Source of the DNA: JAEYZS01 sp964469265
Lineage (GTDB): Bacteria > Bdellovibrionota > Bdellovibrionia > Bdellovibrionales > JAEYZS01
Assembly (NCBI GenBank): GCA_964469265.1
Contig: CAYXYF010000014.1
Coordinates: 1 to 59,531, forward strand
Reading direction: 5' to 3'
Length of the DNA stretch: 59,531 bases
Shown: positions 52,565-59,531 of the stretch, in pieces
How positions within the stretch are numbered: position 1 is the stretch's first letter
How the letters are laid out: the number at the start of each line of letters is the position of its first letter
Notes under the pieces: generated by a model
Database searches by the model: none
Seen by the model: the letters and a program-made list of their open reading frames with translations, nothing else
What the model was told of the DNA's origin: nothing
Translations under genes and position numbers: made by a program

Positions 52565-53239
52565 CTATGGGGTAGGTTGCACTTTCATAGAGAGAAAGCG
52601 ACCAGATTTATCTGCAGTGTAAGTCACCTTACCTAGATTTTCTTGCTCTGGCCCGTAGAGTTCCAAGGTGCGCTCAACTAGTTCACCAGACTCTTTTCCT
52701 TCAAGGGTCTTGATAAGAGTCAAGCTTGGAGCAAAAACGGCTTTATTCTCAATTAAGAAGTTTTCAACATTGGGAATATACTTCGGACGATCTGCGGTAG
52801 AAGTTTCTTGAAAAGTGATTTCAGAAATTTTGTCATTCACGACACTTAGAGAGTACTTTCCTTCTAAAATTCCAAAACGAATTTGATCAATCTGTGAGGG
52901 TTGGTCACCATAACTTGCGATGCCGCGGTTTGTTTCCTTAGAAAGTTTTTGAGCTAGTTCTTTTTGCCACTCAAACTCAAAGTTTGCACGCTCATTGAGT
53001 GAAGCAATACTTCTTGAAGCCGTATCTTTAGAAGCAAAATGAGAGACGATCTTTTGGTTAAACAAAGTCACCAGTGCAATGACGGATAACAGTGATGCCG
53101 TTAATGCAGCTCTTTTTTCTCTTATGTCCAACTTCATTTGAACTCTCCGAGTCCCTGGCGTTTTAAGTTTAATAACTTTGTTTACATTCTTTTCAGAATT
53201 AATGCCAGAGTCATCTCCAGAACCTCTATTTTTCTTCAT
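52565..53239 (-). CDS. Single-pass membrane protein of unknown function
   Basis: A 224-aa protein: a basic N-terminal cytoplasmic segment, one helix (AALTASLLSVIALVTLF), then a periplasmic domain rich in Ser, Glu and Lys (YSLSVVNDKISEITFQET, then ELVERTLELYGPEQENLG). No motif is recognised. GGGGAG lies 5 bases before the ATG. It lies 49 bases before the RDD/TPR gene on the same strand, so it may belong to the same unit. 53240-53485 downstream of the lipoprotein operon carries only hairpins. Confidence 0.72.
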   Translation of the reverse strand: MKKNRGSGDDSGINSEKNVNKVIKLKTPGTRRVQMKLDIREKRAALTASLLSVIALVTLFNQKIVSHFASKDTASRSIASLNERANFEFEWQKELAQKLSKETNRGIASYGDQPSQIDQIRFGILEGKYSLSVVNDKISEITFQETSTADRPKYIPNVENFLIENKAVFAPSLTLIKTLEGKESGELVERTLELYGPEQENLGKVTYTADKSGRFLSMKVQPTP

Positions 53240-53443
53240 AAACTCCCCACTCGATCTTTCTTTATTATACTGCTAACCTTGTGCCTACTCTAGACCATTT
53301 ACATTCGAGCTGAGAGTCTAAGAATGAGACACCTGCATCATGATTTTGCGGTTAGTCACAAATAAATCCCCGAAAATATTCGGTTAAAATGAGTCATTTA
53401 CTGATCGGCAAATCAAAGCGAGAACTAAAACCTTCGATAAGAG

Positions 53444-53469
53444 AATGGACAAACGTCTGTTTGTCCATT
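53444..53469 (-). terminator. Hairpin past the lipoprotein operon
   Basis: A perfect 11-bp stem AATGGACAAAC/GTTTGTCCATT has loop GTCT, 17 bases after the last lipoprotein stop. The U-run on the minus strand is poor (CTCTT), so termination efficiency is uncertain. A second, smaller palindrome (CCGAAAATATTCGG, 53370-53383) lies further on. Confidence 0.6.
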
Positions 53470-53485
53470 TCTTAATATTTTAAGA

Positions 53486-54928
53486 TTATTGCTCTGGAGG
53501 AGGTGTTCCGCCGCCGCCACCGCCGCCGCCAACGCATTGGTTAATTGGTCCAACTTCACAGAAGAATTTTCCATTTTCTGCGCGGACAGATTGCTGGTTG
53601 CTCGCATTGACTAAGTTTGGACAAGAAAACTCGCCTGTAATGATGATCGCGCCTGTTTCAGTAAAGTCTGCACGAGTTTGTTCATCAGCCGAACACGGAG
53701 CCACTGGCGCCGCTCTACGAACTCGGATGGTTACAGAGCATCCGCTTTGCTTATCGTAGGTTTCTCTTACCACGCCATCATCAGCAGCCGATGCTTGGTA
53801 TTTCGAAGTCGCCATATTAGCATCTGTAAAAGTTTGAAGACCTGATGAAGTATTATCATTGATGTTATTAATTAAGATCTCCATTCCGTGTCTAAACTCA
53901 ACGTCATCTTTATACCTGTTAAGTGCTTTCATACTAAATACAGCTGGTGCATTGGTGCGAGTCTTTTTGTAATCACACTCAATTCGTCTTAAATCTGTAT
54001 CTTGCGGATACTGAGTCGCGAGTAAATCGCCGTTTTTACGTTGGTTGCTTGAGTCAGCACCATTTGAAAGGATATCTGCTTGTAAATAATAATATGGTTT
54101 TTCAACCGCAATAGATGAAGCGTTTCTTGCAATATTATCTGAAATCAAACTTGCGTTGATGGTATATGTGCTTTCCTTCTCACAACCATTCTTAACTTTG
54201 ACCGAAAGCTGGCGAGTCGCGTTTCCTTCAGTCACGAATGCTGAGTAGACATCCGTTAAAGTTGCGCTTGATGTCCAGATCTCATTTGGATTATCCAAAC
54301 TGATAGGATCAAAAACATAATCACCATTAAAGTCCCATGCAAATTGGAAGTTACTTCCGCCCGATACAGCTCCAGAAGGAACTGAGAAGTTAAAGTAGTT
54401 TAAACGTGAAGTTGGGGAAATAGAAATCTGTGACACGTCTAATACTGGAGATTGAGCATCGAGGCATTCAACAACCATGGTAAATACTTTAATTCGTTCT
54501 TTGTTGAGCGGGTCAATAACTTTTAAAGCCATTGGCGTTCTGCCAGCCACTGCTGTATGCAAATTAAAGGTTTGCCCATTGACCTGAACAAAGTTTGGCG
54601 CATTCGGATCATAGTCTTCATCGAGGAAGAACTGAAGCTCGCCAACAGGACTCTCGTCTTCTGTGCCACTGCAATCAAACCTGATAAAGTCACCCTCTTT
54701 GGCGTTCTCAATAAATGTGTCCATACCTGTTATCGTACTGATATGACGGAAAGGGATCGTCTCGTTGTTTCTATAGAGGTTGCAATTGATTTTTGCAGCT
54801 TGGTTTATGCCACCATCATCGAGAAGTTCACTTGGCAGCGCTAACGATTTTGTAGACATACCGTCGCCACATGCACATAGAGCTAATGTACACAGCCCCA
54901 TGATTAAATTTATTATTCGAGATTTCAT
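53486..54928 (-). CDS. Surface lipoprotein with Gly-rich C-terminal tail
   Basis: A 480-aa lipoprotein. MKSRIINLIMGLCTLALCAC ends in the lipobox Cys (C20). The body is beta-rich, with segments such as FNFSVPSGAVSGGSNFQFAWDFNGDYVFDP (PKD/Ig-like turns) and RQLSVKVKNGCEKESTYTI. A Cys-containing C-terminal region ends in GGGGGGG-TPPPEQ. It is the third gene of an operon with the vWA and TSP3-like lipoproteins (35-base gap), with AAAGGGGG before the ATG. A surface or contact role is inferred. Confidence 0.75.
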   Translation of the reverse strand: MKSRIINLIMGLCTLALCACGDGMSTKSLALPSELLDDGGINQAAKINCNLYRNNETIPFRHISTITGMDTFIENAKEGDFIRFDCSGTEDESPVGELQFFLDEDYDPNAPNFVQVNGQTFNLHTAVAGRTPMALKVIDPLNKERIKVFTMVVECLDAQSPVLDVSQISISPTSRLNYFNFSVPSGAVSGGSNFQFAWDFNGDYVFDPISLDNPNEIWTSSATLTDVYSAFVTEGNATRQLSVKVKNGCEKESTYTINASLISDNIARNASSIAVEKPYYYLQADILSNGADSSNQRKNGDLLATQYPQDTDLRRIECDYKKTRTNAPAVFSMKALNRYKDDVEFRHGMEILINNINDNTSSGLQTFTDANMATSKYQASAADDGVVRETYDKQSGCSVTIRVRRAAPVAPCSADEQTRADFTETGAIIITGEFSCPNLVNASNQQSVRAENGKFFCEVGPINQCVGGGGGGGGTPPPEQ

Positions 54929-54963
54929 TGTTTCCCCCTTTAAAATCTCATTTGTCTTAAGCC

Positions 54964-56535
54964 CTATCTAAAATCCCCTTCATTGATATTAACGTTCCCG
55001 TAAGGAGTAATCTGCTTCTCAGCAGTTTTATAAATAATTTTCTCATTGATGCTTTTTGTATTTTCGAAGACGAATACTCTTATGTTGTCTGTATAAGAAT
55101 GAAATGGCATCTTTTGAATACTATATGAATAACAGTCTTGGACCTCATCAGTAGAGATTCTTCGTCCCGTGTACGTCATCTCGATCAGATTTGTAACGTC
55201 GTCGTTGTGAACTCGGATTGGCGTATTGCGCTTTAACTCTTGATAATTGTTAAGACCGTCATTATCAGGATCTGTATAAATATCGCTAGTTCCCTCAACC
55301 AACTGGATTTGATTTACAAATGCAATCCAATCTGGAATATAGTCACTATTAGTGTCTGGGTTTAGGCGATCAGAGCCTAGAAGCTTTTCTTCACAGTCAT
55401 TTAAATAATCTTTGTCTGAATCTGGATAGCGCATCGGGTTTGTAGAAGTTGCAAGTGTGCGACAAGTTGTATATGGATTCGCATTTCCGCGAGAGCAGTT
55501 TGCATCTGCACAAGGGCGTCCAGACATTCTGTACTCCACGCCATCACCAACACCATTCCCGTCAGAATCGTAGTTATATGGATCTGAGCCCAACTCGCGT
55601 TCAAGTCTGTCAGATAAGCCGTCGCTATCGGAATCCGCGACTAAAATATTTCCTTCCCATACGACGTTCGCATTCGTAATCCAAATGTCTTTTAGTGCGA
55701 ATCTTGAAATACGAATTGGAATTGCAAATCTTGAAAAATCAATCTCTTGTCCTGCTCCAAATTCTAAAAAGTCCCCACCGCCCGTTATGGACATTCCGTT
55801 TAATAAATCTCTAGCACCTAAAGAAATAGGGTCCTCATAGTAGTAAGCAGAGTTGACTTGAATGCCTTCAACGAGCATTTTCTCTTCTTCTTCGAAGACC
55901 TTTATAGACTCAATACGTCCAAGGATTTCAGCACCATCTTGGGTTTGTTGTTGAACGATCGGCTCACCATCCGAAATAAAAAATACAACATAGTTTGAGC
56001 TAATCATCGGATCAGAGTTACGCGCCTGCTGAATATCGTTTTCAATAAGATTATGTAATCGAGTCAGGGCACTGATGTAATTCGTAGAACCAGCGTCGAT
56101 TTGCGCTGTATTGTTACGTTGATCTTCAACGAAGTTATAGAACTCTTGCTTGTTGTTGGTAAAGCTTCGAGCAAGATTTGCGTCGCTACTAAAGTTTACC
56201 ATACTCCAGTGGATATAAGGATCGTCTTGAAATGAATCGACAAATCTTAAAAGAGCATCAAAGCGTCTTGCTCCTGTGGGATCTGTCCCTGGAAATGTTA
56301 TTGACGGATCATTAGTGTCATATCGGATTTGGTTTGAGCCTGATCTGTCGACGATGAAGATGAACTTTAGATTACTCTTAATTGTGTCAGCAGGAGTTGT
56401 GCAAAAATCAATTCCTGATGAGCTGGTGCTGTAGTGTACATCATCGTATGGTGATAATTTAATATCACTGCAACCCGTTGAAAACACTAAAACCAGAAGG
56501 GCTAAAAACAATTTGATGTTATTAAATACTTTCAT
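54964..56535 (-). CDS. Lipoprotein with vWA domain and TSP3-like calcium repeats
   Basis: A 523-aa lipoprotein; MKVFNNIKLFLALLVLVFSTGC has the lipobox Cys at 22. A von Willebrand A domain spans about residues 55-285, with MIDAS motif D63-R-S65-G-S67 (FIFIVDRSGSN) and VVFFISDGEPI as the Asp segment. It continues with aspartate-rich repeats at about 300-440: DSDSDGLSDRLE, DSDGNGVGDGVE, DSDKDYLNDCEE, DPDNDGLNNYQE. These match TSP3-type Ca2+ sites. MIDAS plus calcium repeats suggest a metal-dependent surface adhesin. It lies 11 bases after the 297-aa lipoprotein gene. Confidence 0.85.
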   Translation of the reverse strand: MKVFNNIKLFLALLVLVFSTGCSDIKLSPYDDVHYSTSSSGIDFCTTPADTIKSNLKFIFIVDRSGSNQIRYDTNDPSITFPGTDPTGARRFDALLRFVDSFQDDPYIHWSMVNFSSDANLARSFTNNKQEFYNFVEDQRNNTAQIDAGSTNYISALTRLHNLIENDIQQARNSDPMISSNYVVFFISDGEPIVQQQTQDGAEILGRIESIKVFEEEEKMLVEGIQVNSAYYYEDPISLGARDLLNGMSITGGGDFLEFGAGQEIDFSRFAIPIRISRFALKDIWITNANVVWEGNILVADSDSDGLSDRLERELGSDPYNYDSDGNGVGDGVEYRMSGRPCADANCSRGNANPYTTCRTLATSTNPMRYPDSDKDYLNDCEEKLLGSDRLNPDTNSDYIPDWIAFVNQIQLVEGTSDIYTDPDNDGLNNYQELKRNTPIRVHNDDVTNLIEMTYTGRRISTDEVQDCYSYSIQKMPFHSYTDNIRVFVFENTKSINEKIIYKTAEKQITPYGNVNINEGDFR

Positions 56536-56546
56536 CTCATAACCCC

Positions 56547-57440
56547 TTAGTTACCTGTCTCGAGAATTGTTTGATTAGATACTCGGTCCACAACAACCAT
56601 ATGACCGTTTCCCAATCCTCTTGAAGCAACGATAGTAACGTGTCTCAGGTGATTCACCTGACCTTGTCCCTGAACATTTTCCATTTCTAAAAACATAACC
56701 TTCAGCATATTACCGTTTGAAACTTCAACGACTGGAAGGTTTGAAACCAAGAGTTCGTAACACTCTTGGTTGTCTGCATTTAAGAACGCATTGATTTGAT
56801 AATTCACTCGGTGCTTTAATGTCTGAAGCTCATAATGATAATCAACAAGGCTGTTACTTCTTATTTCTTCAAGATTAGAAATACCGTCCCCATCAAGATC
56901 AGATCCTGCATCTAGGGGATCTTTGGCATTTAAACCATAACGAACTTCTAAACCGTCAGGGATGCCATCTTTGTCTGTGTCAGGATCAAAAGGATCAAGT
57001 CCTAAAGCGGCTTCTTCACAATCGGTTAAAAGATCACCATCTGTGTCTCTTTCAAAGTCTGGGCAATCAGCAAACGTCTCTTGTTGTTCTCTGTCCATAC
57101 CTAAAACATAACCAATAAGATCTGAGTAACCGTTTCCATCGGTGTCTTTGTTGTTATAAGAAATGTTGTATTTTAGTTGAAGCTCAGCCGTTTTTTCAAA
57201 GTTGTCGCTGAGTCCGTCACGATCTGTATCTTTTAGATACTCGCTCTCAGATACGATCGCAGAAAGATTTGTTGCAAAGATATTTACAAGCGAGCGACCG
57301 TTGAGTGGGCAATACTCCAGAACATTAATTCTGAATGTACGATCGACTTCAGCCTTTTTATAGAGGTTGATTTTGCCGCAAGCGCACAATGAGAGTATCA
57401 AAATGATACAAGTACTAAGTTGTACTGATTTTAATCTCAT
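56547..57440 (-). CDS. TSP3-like calcium-repeat lipoprotein
   Basis: A 297-aa lipoprotein with lipobox LILSLCAC (C21). Five aspartate-rich repeats run from residue 71 to about 192: DTDRDGLSDNFE, DTDGNGYSDLIG, DTDGDLLTDCEE, DTDKDGIPDGLE, DLDGDGISNLEE. They would bind Ca2+ and rigidify the protein. The C-terminal third is beta-rich. It opens the three-lipoprotein operon, so it is likely an anchor or stalk for the vWA partner. Its Shine-Dalgarno GGGGG lies inside a hairpin (57446-57475). Confidence 0.82.
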   Translation of the reverse strand: MRLKSVQLSTCIILILSLCACGKINLYKKAEVDRTFRINVLEYCPLNGRSLVNIFATNLSAIVSESEYLKDTDRDGLSDNFEKTAELQLKYNISYNNKDTDGNGYSDLIGYVLGMDREQQETFADCPDFERDTDGDLLTDCEEAALGLDPFDPDTDKDGIPDGLEVRYGLNAKDPLDAGSDLDGDGISNLEEIRSNSLVDYHYELQTLKHRVNYQINAFLNADNQECYELLVSNLPVVEVSNGNMLKVMFLEMENVQGQGQVNHLRHVTIVASRGLGNGHMVVVDRVSNQTILETGN

Positions 57441-57445
57441 CGCAG

Positions 57446-57475
57446 CCCCCTACCCTTTAATTAGCAAGGATAGGG
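57446..57475 (-). promoter_or_regulatory. Hairpin covering the ribosome binding site of the lipoprotein operon
   Basis: On the plus strand CCCTACCCTT (57448-57457) pairs with AAGGATAGGG (57466-57475) with one mismatch. On the minus strand the 3' arm is the GGTAGGGGG Shine-Dalgarno region just before the first ATG at 57440. It could restrict translation of the operon's first gene. Confidence 0.5.
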
Positions 57476-57597
57476 CCAAGTGAGGTGCGATATGTTCGAT
57501 GAGAAGCGTGTTTCGTTTACAGGTGTTGTCAGTATGTACACATTCTCAAAATAAGAAATCTCTAAAAACTACAGTGAGTTAGAGTTAGAGGCGAAAT

Positions 57598-57627
57598 AAA
57601 AAAGGAGTGATCTCTCACTCCTTTTTT
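57598..57627 (-). terminator. Terminator of the Fis-type regulator gene
   Basis: A perfect 13-bp stem AAAAAAGGAGTGA/TCACTCCTTTTTT has loop TCTC, with A/T runs on both sides. It lies 27 bases after the stop of the regulator gene. Confidence 0.88.
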
Positions 57628-57654
57628 ACACCTTCAGAGGTTTTTTAATTTTCT

Positions 57655-58083
57655 TTAAGCAGCTTTTACAGTTCTTCTTCTCGCAAGCGCGGGATCAATA
57701 TTGTATTGCTTTACTTTTCTGTAAAGAGTTGCTCTTCCGATTCCTAAAGCCTTCGCAGCTTCAGTCAGATTACCTTTGTATTCAAAGATTGCATTTTTAA
57801 TCGCCATGCTCTCAAGATCATTGATCGTTGATACAGGTTTTGTATCCGAGTTATTTACTGGCGTATTATTATGTGCACCTGGGAATGGTAATACCGTCGC
57901 ACCCTGAGATTGCGCTGGTGATTGAGTAGTTAACTGTGATCTAAAAGTTTTATCTTCTAGATGAGAGTTCCACTGTTGGTGCGAATATACCTTTACCGAA
58001 ACATCCGTATTTGATGCCAGTTGGTTTCCCTTCTGAATCACATTTGGATCTTCGCTAATTACGATTACTAATGAACGTGCCAT
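57655..58083 (-). CDS. Fis-type HTH DNA-binding regulator
   Basis: A 142-aa protein. The C-terminal part (about residues 88-135) is a Fis-family helix-turn-helix: SMAIKNAIFEYKGNLTEAAKALGIGRATLYRKVKQYNI. This unit is usually the DNA-binding tail of NtrC-type activators, but no AAA+ domain precedes it. The N terminus (SLVIVISEDPNVIQKGNQLASN) looks like a degenerate receiver start. A Ser/Thr/Pro-rich linker separates the two. It sits upstream of the lipoprotein operon on the same strand and may control it, but a terminator lies between. The target is unknown. Confidence 0.82.
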   Translation of the reverse strand: MARSLVIVISEDPNVIQKGNQLASNTDVSVKVYSHQQWNSHLEDKTFRSQLTTQSPAQSQGATVLPFPGAHNNTPVNNSDTKPVSTINDLESMAIKNAIFEYKGNLTEAAKALGIGRATLYRKVKQYNIDPALARRRTVKAA

Positions 58084-58396
58084 TTATATCCTCCCCTAAA
58101 GGTTTTATGCCCAATTAAAGGCTTTAAGCAGGTAAAGTGCCTCCGTCTAAAGAGAATCACTCACACTGATACATATCGGCGGATCAGTTTGAGAATATGA
58201 GACATTTTTGCCTATCCCAAGGTATAGAAAAGACTCATTTATTCCCCTTTGTTCTCTCAATGTTGCTTGGTTCGCGTTTCTTACTCGAAGGAGGGGGATT
58301 TAAGATTGAGGAGATGGGAAAATAAAAAACCCAAGTCTTTAGACTTGGGTTTTCGGCAATGCACTTGATGTGGGATTGAAGATTTGCTTTTTGCTA
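58084..58396. other. Intergenic stretch between Fis-type and hypothetical genes
   Basis: No ORF with a plausible start is seen. It contains the terminator of the upstream minus-strand gene (58324-58353) and must hold the promoter of the Fis-type regulator. I see no other clear structure. Confidence 0.6.
58324..58353 (-). terminator. Terminator of the 58397-58816 gene
   Basis: A perfect 12-bp stem AAAACCCAAGTC/GACTTGGGTTTT has a 4-base loop and a U-run on the minus strand. It lies 44 bases past the stop codon. Confidence 0.88.
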
Positions 58397-58816
58397 CTAT
58401 CTTCTTCCTGATCTTATCTTGAGTTGCATTCTTGTGATTAGGCTTACTGCCATTCTCTCGTGCATTTCACACATTTTTAATTCGTCCATTTTGTAGGACT
58501 TTTGTGATGGAGTTAATGTGTCCATCTCGAGTTCCATTTCATAATCCATCTTTGATGATCTTACACCTTCGAGTTCTTTAGTTTGTTGCTTGAAGAGTTT
58601 TTTCACACCACTAAGAGGTGCAACTTCAAGCCACTCTTGCTTTGCTTTATACCAATTAACCATTCTCAAAAATCGAGCTTTGTTTTTTGCAAGGGTGAAC
58701 TTTGGATACTCGTCTTCACTCATCGAAAGAATATTATCATCTTCCCATTTCCACTTTTTATTTCCAAAGGTTTGAACTTCTGCAGACGACATCAACTCAT
58801 TATCCATTACATTCAT
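58397..58816 (-). CDS. Cytoplasmic helical protein of unknown function
   Basis: A 139-aa charged, helical protein without signal peptide or membrane segment. It has a Trp-rich start (NKKWKWEDDNIL), MVNWYKAKQEWLEV in the middle and a Met/Glu-rich end (YEMELEMDTLTPSQKSYKMDELKMCEMHERM). No domain is recognised. GGAGG lies 7 bases before the ATG at 58816. It has its own terminator and seems monocistronic. Confidence 0.65.
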   Translation of the reverse strand: MNVMDNELMSSAEVQTFGNKKWKWEDDNILSMSEDEYPKFTLAKNKARFLRMVNWYKAKQEWLEVAPLSGVKKLFKQQTKELEGVRSSKMDYEMELEMDTLTPSQKSYKMDELKMCEMHERMAVSLITRMQLKIRSGRR

Positions 58817-58975
58817 CGAAATACCTCCAAAACTACCCTAAGTTTCGTAACCCATTTACTAAATATCTATAAGACGCCCTAATACATATCATAAGAAGGA
58901 TGCTTTTTAAATAGGCGGGTGTGTTTTTTATGGAATATTGTTAACGAATGTTAAAGGGTTAGGAAAAGCTATCCT

Positions 58976-59347
58976 CTACGATTTAACTGAGGTGAAGTAA
59001 CCCAATACGCAACCGCTGATAGCAAGCAGGTTCGTTATGGTGAAATACAGAAAAGCCTGTTTAAATTCGCCCATTTGCGCGAGTTTGAAGAAATCCAGAG
59101 CGAATCCAGAAAAGGTCGTAAGTCCGCCCAAAATGCCAGTCATGAACAGAATCTTTATAGGTTCTGTCAGAAACTTTGCTTCAGAATTAAAGATAAATCC
59201 TATGAAAAAACTGCCTGTTAAATTAACGAGCAAAATACCAAGGTAAAATTGATCTCCGAAGGAACCTATTGTGAGCATTCGAAGAAGAGAGCCTACGCCA
59301 CCACCAACGAATACAGACAATAAAATTGATGCATTGATAGCTCTCAC
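58976..59347 (-). CDS. crcB: Fluoride ion exporter CrcB/Fluc
   Basis: A 123-aa inner-membrane protein with four helices. It has the Fluc signatures GILLVNLTGSFFIGFIF (the conserved Asn of the fluoride path) and GILGGLTTFSGFALDF (GGxTTFS, Na+ site and Phe box). Dimers form a fluoride channel that protects the cytoplasm. Translation starts at GTG with GGGG upstream. A fluoride riboswitch motif was looked for in the 130 bases upstream and not seen. Confidence 0.93.
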   Translation of the reverse strand: MRAINASILLSVFVGGGVGSLLRMLTIGSFGDQFYLGILLVNLTGSFFIGFIFNSEAKFLTEPIKILFMTGILGGLTTFSGFALDFFKLAQMGEFKQAFLYFTITNLLAISGCVLGYFTSVKS

Positions 59348-59478
59348 TATTTACCCCACGGTTCCTATGCTCAAAGAGTAAGAGAGAGTATTTTTGAAAT
59401 CAATAGTTTTTAGTATTCCTGAATATTTTTGATGACTAACCCTAGGACAAGAAAGTAGATGTTATATAACAACCATAG

Positions 59479-59531
59479 GCGTTCGTAGCTCAATTGGATA
59501 GAGCATCAGACTTCGGATCTGAGGGTTGGGA
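59479..59531 (+). tRNA. tRNA-Arg (anticodon TCG), 5' part
   Basis: The first 53 bases are inside the window: acceptor 5' strand GCGTTCG, T8-A9, D-arm GCTCAATTGGATAGAGC, and anticodon stem TCAGA/TCTGA with loop CTTCGGA, giving anticodon TCG. The T-arm and 3' end lie beyond the right edge. Confidence 0.9.

Noticed and set aside
57491..57550. 20-codon plus-strand ORF after GAGGTG
   Set aside because: Too short, no recognisable features, and it sits in the likely leader region of the lipoprotein operon.
59348..59478. Fluoride riboswitch upstream of crcB
   Set aside because: The conserved GGxGATGG and AACCGCC segments were not found in either orientation.

Overview
This 59.5-kb window looks like a core chromosomal segment of a moderately AT-rich, Gram-negative bacterium with an outer membrane. 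It holds a beta-barrel OMP, an OmpA-like lipoprotein, at least five other lipoproteins and a BamC-like protein. The gene set includes a 2-oxoglutarate dehydrogenase operon, AcnA, a two-domain PutA, TDO with a kynureninase-like enzyme, many small secreted proteins of unknown function and several envelope hydrolases. It fits a predatory Bdellovibrionota lineage (Bdellovibrio or Pseudobdellovibrio-like), but that placement is inference from gene content, not a database match. No phage, IS element, CRISPR array or rRNA was seen.

Layout. 1-3.2 kb (minus): start of nusA, rimP, a GNAT acetyltransferase, a SurA-like chaperone and a coiled-coil/beta-barrel OMP. 3.2-5.1 kb: a 634-base gene-free stretch with a structured, terminator-ended RNA candidate, a secreted protein, tRNA-Leu(CAA), and a small cassette with a 41-residue hydrophobic ORF whose ribosome binding site and start codon lie in a hairpin. 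5.1-13.8 kb: glutathionyl-hydroquinone reductase, an M23 endopeptidase, pdxH, rpsD, DUF1232, greA, mgtE, nrnA and a BFD-like ferredoxin. 13.8-17.4 kb (minus): secreted HExxH and trypsin-like proteases with a low-molecular-weight phosphatase. 17.5-25.8 kb (plus): gloB, tryptophan 2,3-dioxygenase, acnA, then two secreted paralogues with lytic-transglycosylase-like motifs. 25.8-31.2 kb (minus): sucA-sucB-lpd. 31.3-35.5 kb (minus): Nfu, a secreted protein, a CBS-PAS protein overlapping a kynureninase-like enzyme, and MarC. 35.5-44.9 kb (mostly plus): FAH hydrolase, OmpA-like lipoprotein, LysE, hemerythrin-like protein, DUF421, aldo/keto reductase, a secreted PLD-family protein, tRNA-Met(CAT) and two lipoproteins. 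44.9-59.5 kb: HEAT and coiled-coil proteins, PutA, rhomboid plus RDD/TPR protein, a three-lipoprotein operon (TSP3-like repeats, vWA domain, Gly-rich tail), a Fis-type regulator, CrcB and the 5' part of tRNA-Arg(TCG).

How the genes fit together. Several pathways feed the TCA cycle: PutA gives glutamate, and AcnA and SucAB-Lpd run the oxidative arm. TDO and the kynureninase-like protein suggest at least partial tryptophan breakdown. The envelope and secretome share (M23, SLT-like, PLD, trypsin-like, HExxH, rhomboid, vWA/TSP3 lipoproteins) is high and would suit a predatory or surface-active lifestyle.

The most unusual signals are small. They are the 41-aa ORF cassette with an oppositely oriented terminator and flanking palindromes, the RNA candidate near 3.6 kb, hairpins that hide Shine-Dalgarno sequences, and intrinsic terminators that abut or overlap the start of the next gene on the same strand.
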